This document shows positions 60,378 to 64,000 of a stretch of 64,000 bases of DNA, in pieces. The DNA is from Rhabdornis inornatus. Lineage: Eukaryota; Chordata; Aves; Passeriformes; Rhabdornithidae. Under the pieces are notes generated by a model. The model was not told the origin of the DNA. It worked only from the letters and a program-made list of their open reading frames with translations, and ran no database searches. The position numbers and the translations under genes were made by a program. The first letter of the stretch is position 1; each line of letters opens with the position of its first letter. Location of the stretch: positions 125,312 through 189,311 of the forward strand of contig VWZS01002739.1 of the NCBI GenBank assembly GCA_013397075.1. Direction: 5' to 3'.

Positions 60378-63300
60378 GTCACTTATTAAACTGTCTTTGT
60401 CTTGACTGATTCATTTTCTTGCTTTTGTTTTTATGATTCTTTTCTGATCCTACTATGGGAAAGTGTGAGAGCAACTTGGTAGGGGCTTACCTGACAGCTG
60501 GGGTAAACCCACCAATGTCATGTGTCTTGTGGGTATCCTGAGAAAGTGAGGATGAGGCTGTTTGGTTACAATACCAGAGATATAAAAGCCAGATCTAGAG
60601 AGGACAGAAGAAGAGAGAAAGAAAGGAATAGATAGGTACCTCTCATGTTACTATGTTGGGAACTTGGAATAAATGATCTGCAATATCAAACCAGGGAGTC
60701 CTAAGGAGGAGTACAGAAGGCAATAAATGCACCACAGGGTATGGGGAAGGGTGATTTTTTGGGACAAAAAGGCTAGGATACAAATGTAAGAGAAGAAGAT
60801 TGCCAGACAAGCTGTCTGAGAAATACAGCAAGTATATGGAGTGGAGAACTGAGACTGCTTTGGTTAAAAGGAGGGTGCAAAAATGAAAAGAATAGAAAGA
60901 AACACAAGAAATAGAACAGTAAGAGCATGCTGTGTTAGTAGTATAGACTGCATAGTCCATGATTATTAAATTGTGTTCTTCAAAAAATACTTGGAGTGAA
61001 AACCATTATTTTGTTTGAATTTAAATATGTGTATTGCAAATATACATCAACAAAATGAATAGTTTTGGGGTTTTTTTAAAATGCTCTGAAAATTAAAAAA
61101 AAATAATTTTCAAATTTGCATAAATTATCATCTTTAAGTCACTGAATTATCTGTCTGGGCATGGGGTTAGAAAGAAGGAAGATGCTAACTATTTCTCATT
61201 TTCAATTAGGAAAAAAAAAGGTTTGATATGTAGGTGGTATCAAACATGTGGAAAAGGGAATTTGTTAAAGGTTATTGTGATTTGGTTCGGAAAATTACCA
61301 GTTCAAGGTCTCCTGACTTTTCTGTATATGATTCAGAGATTCTCTTCTTAAAACCACTGCGTTTTTCCAGTGTTGTAATTCAAATCTATTATCAAGAAAA
61401 GGGCTGATTTGTAAAATATCTTACTATAAAGTTTAAAATTTGGTTATGCTTTGCAGGTGAGAGAGAGTGGCTAGCAGAGATCACTATAGGTGTCCATATG
61501 CATATAGTGTTTTACATTTATAATAAAATTCCATCTTTAGAATATGAAAGTAAGATTTTTCTGTGATGCCAACTCAGGTAGGCTTCTTAAACCTATTTTT
61601 TTCTCATCTGCTGATGTATTCATCATAGCTAAAAAATGTGATTGAAATTTTCAAGCAGATTCCAGCTAAATTCATAATCTCAAGAGTGATGGCCTAAAGA
61701 TTATATTGCTTTAATATTAAAGAAGTGATCATAGCTGTAGCATTATTACTGAGACAGTGGGAAGAGCACCTGTGAATTTGTCAATGCAGTGGTTTGGACA
61801 GAACTTCTTTACCTTCTTTGCCACCTCAAGCTAAAGTTTTTCTGTCATATTTTAAAAAGAATCTATTTCTATGAAGCCATTATAGACATTGTCATTATAT
61901 GTATGTGCAGCTGGATTTAATGAGTTTTAGCTGGGATTTGTTCCAAAAGTTTGCTCATTTCCTCTGTTTTTCACAAAAAGGCTCCTGTTTATTTGCAGTG
62001 AATCATTTCCTCTTTTCCAAGTTTTATATGAGTAGACACTAGAGATACTGTTAATTTATTCCCACTGCTACAATTACTAGAATTTTCCCATGAGCAAGAA
62101 TTCCTGCCTGAGAACTTAGAAGACTTGAAAAGAACTGCCAATATCATATTGTTTTTTACTCTGGCCTTTTGGTCGACATTGGCCTCATGTTGAATGAAAA
62201 ATTATTATATCCCATTTAGAATTATTGGCTCAACCCCTTATGTTGGGAAAGGGAAGCTGATAAGCAGTTTCTTAAACCAGGAAGATGATCAGCACCTAGA
62301 AACCTAGGATGATGGAGTAATTCTTCTTGCAAGCTCCTTCTTGCTGCAATTCAAATGTAAGATCTCTTAGGTGCATCATTGTCGATTTGCTGTTTAATCT
62401 ATGAAACAGTCTATTAAGCTACACAAACAAATATATTATTCTGTTCCATATTTCTAATATTCTTTTGCAAAAGTACAATCTTTCATAACATATAATAGAT
62501 TATACTCTATAAAGTATAGTATATAATAACGTAATATGCAGCATATAATAATATATAATATTGTATATAATGTTGGACATTTCAAATAACTTGTGGGAGC
62601 CTCTGAGATCAAAGTTTGATCTTAAATTTCTTCTGATTTTTTCCCTTTCTAAAAACATGAATTTTCAAGAAAAATCTAGAATTACTTTGTAAAGATTTTA
62701 ACAGTTTAGATGAAGAATGTGAGGTTTTCTCCATTCCCTTTATTATATTAAGGAACTGTTTACATTTTAACAAATTAAGATTGGTGCCCTCAAACCTAGT
62801 TATATTTTATAACTGAAGATTAGCAATAAATAGGAAACTTATTTTTTTCAGTCAGCTAAACTATGTTTCTAATGTTTCGAATTATTTAAAACATCAAGAA
62901 AGTTATTTCAGAATAAAATTAAGATTATTCCTTCAAAATTTATGCATATTAAAATCACCCTGTCAAAACTATGTATACATGATATATGGGCAGAATTAAG
63001 GGTGCATGTAAAGGAAGACTATTTGGAGCAAAGAAAGTTAAAGATTAATGCTATAAACCTATTATTTCTATTCCTTCTGTTTCCATAAAGTTTCTAGATT
63101 GGAAAAGTTGCTTGAAACAGGATGATGAAAGGTAGACAAGATTTATGTGCTTCTTTTTATTCAGTTGTTCACCAAGTGTATTGAGAAATTAATTTTCAGA
63201 AGTTCTGGGCACATTACCACTAGTAAGAATAACAGGTGATGTGTGTATGTGGTTCACCTGTTAGTGTGTGAAGGAATCAACACAACTGGAGATGAAGGGA

Positions 63301-64000
63301 TTCTTTTAACTTTTAGTCCTCTCTGTGCCATACTGTTTCTTATAAGCTTATACAACACTTTTTCTATTTTTAATCCATCCTTTATATTAATGGTAACTTT
63401 ATTCCTCTAAAGATGAGTATTTTAGAAAAGACTGTGAGGAAATGAATGAATTTGCAAACACTTAAGTGTTTGGTATGTGTTAAATCAAAGTATCTTGCAC
63501 TATATAACATAGGGGGGGAAAAAAGTGTGTGTTCACATTATTTCTTCTGCTTTTCTTTCCCCTCTCCCAGAAAAAGAATAAGACCAGTCTCTTCTAACAA
63601 GCCACCCAGAGAATATTTTTAAGTAGTGGCTATAACAGTATGTCCGCACTGATTGTAAAAGAGGGTGTAGACATGGACATCCTGACGATATCTTTCCATA
63701 GATACTTGAAGTTAGAGTTCTTAAACTCACATGCAATTTCACCTTTAATCCCTGCTTCTTATATGGAGTATAAATTGTGATTAATTTTTCACTTGTTTGT
63801 TGATTGCCAAGTTTATTTGTATGCTTTCTATATATGCACAGCAGTCATCTTGCTGCAGATACATGTATTTGCATACCAATCTCTTTTAAGTATTGTTATT
63901 TATATATTGTATTTCAATAAAATAATAAAAACCTCTCTCCTGCTACCTGTCTACCCATATTTAACTTGCTTCTAAAATTTGCAATTTCTTAATTGTGTAT

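Larger units (their letters stand above)
59099..60514 (+). mobile_element. LTR (same family as 20103-20669), interrupted by two insertions
   Basis: Pieces of one LTR appear in order in plus orientation: its start (TTGACTGGGATGCAGTTAAT at 59104), a middle part at 59378-59572 (GAACAGTGCTTCACAGTCTT, then a decayed ATCATGTCATGCTTAGC promoter-side piece), and its end after 60254 (TTATTAAACTGTCTTTGTCT at 60384, finishing CAGCTGGGGTAAACCCACCA). A CR1 tail sits between the first two pieces and a second, different LTR between the last two. It has no coding content. The order match is to a family consensus recalled from memory. Confidence 0.6.
52567..64000 (+). other. CSMD1 intron after CUB7, running off the window
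   Basis: At least 11,434 bp of intron. It contains a compound microsatellite (52905-53141), a T/G tract (55948-55992), a 12-bp hairpin (56638-56671) and a nested mobile-element cluster (59099-60514). I looked for the expected Sushi7 exon (a DPGIP-like motif with four cysteines after an AG) and found none. The stretches 53150-55940, 56680-59090 and 60520-64000 contain no feature I recognise, apart from AT-only sequence around 62480-62575. Confidence 0.75.

Noticed and set aside
60643..60960. 105-codon minus-strand open frame
   Set aside because: Ser/Leu/Tyr-rich low-complexity translation with no recognisable domain and no splice or promoter support.
52567..64000. Sushi7 exon in the terminal intron
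   Set aside because: No segment with the four-cysteine Sushi pattern and phase-1 borders was found; it should lie beyond the window.

Overview
This window is vertebrate nuclear DNA, most likely from a bird. It is AT-rich. Its short internal exons have consensus GT-AG borders and are separated by introns of about 1.4 to 17.7 kb. The introns carry CR1 retrotransposon remnants and LTR elements of types I recognise from avian genomes. No prokaryotic-style genes, tRNA, rRNA or CRISPR arrays were seen.

The only gene I can support is the internal part of one large plus-strand gene, CSMD1 (CUB and Sushi multiple domains 1). Ten coding exons occupy 52-378, 2141-2335, 6824-6962, 11170-11357, 19374-19562, 23282-23398, 24789-25004, 28202-28390, 46088-46257 and 52410-52566. 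They splice into one open frame of 1887 bases (629 codons) with matching phases at every internal junction. In order they encode CUB4, Sushi4, CUB5, Sushi5, CUB6, Sushi6 and CUB7. The paralogue (CSMD1 rather than CSMD2 or CSMD3) and the domain numbers come from recalled human protein sequence, not from a search. The Sushi exon expected next was not found, so the last intron runs past the window end.

Repeats by region: 4.6-6.4 kb, a CR1 fragment interrupted by an old LTR. 14-16 kb, decayed CR1. 17.35-18.22 kb and 20.10-20.67 kb, two minus-strand LTRs. 33.3-41.0 kb, inside the largest intron, two inverted copies of an unrecognised repeat with a microsatellite core (one holding an assembly gap), plus a solo LTR with a 6-bp target duplication at 36.12-36.64 kb. 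59.1-60.5 kb, an LTR with a CR1 tail inside it and a class II-like solo LTR with a perfect 6-bp target duplication. Long microsatellites and T/G-rich tracts recur throughout.

There is no obvious new multi-gene system here. The points most worth following are the inverted repeat pair, the nested mobile elements, and the different intron positions in the homologous CUB domains.
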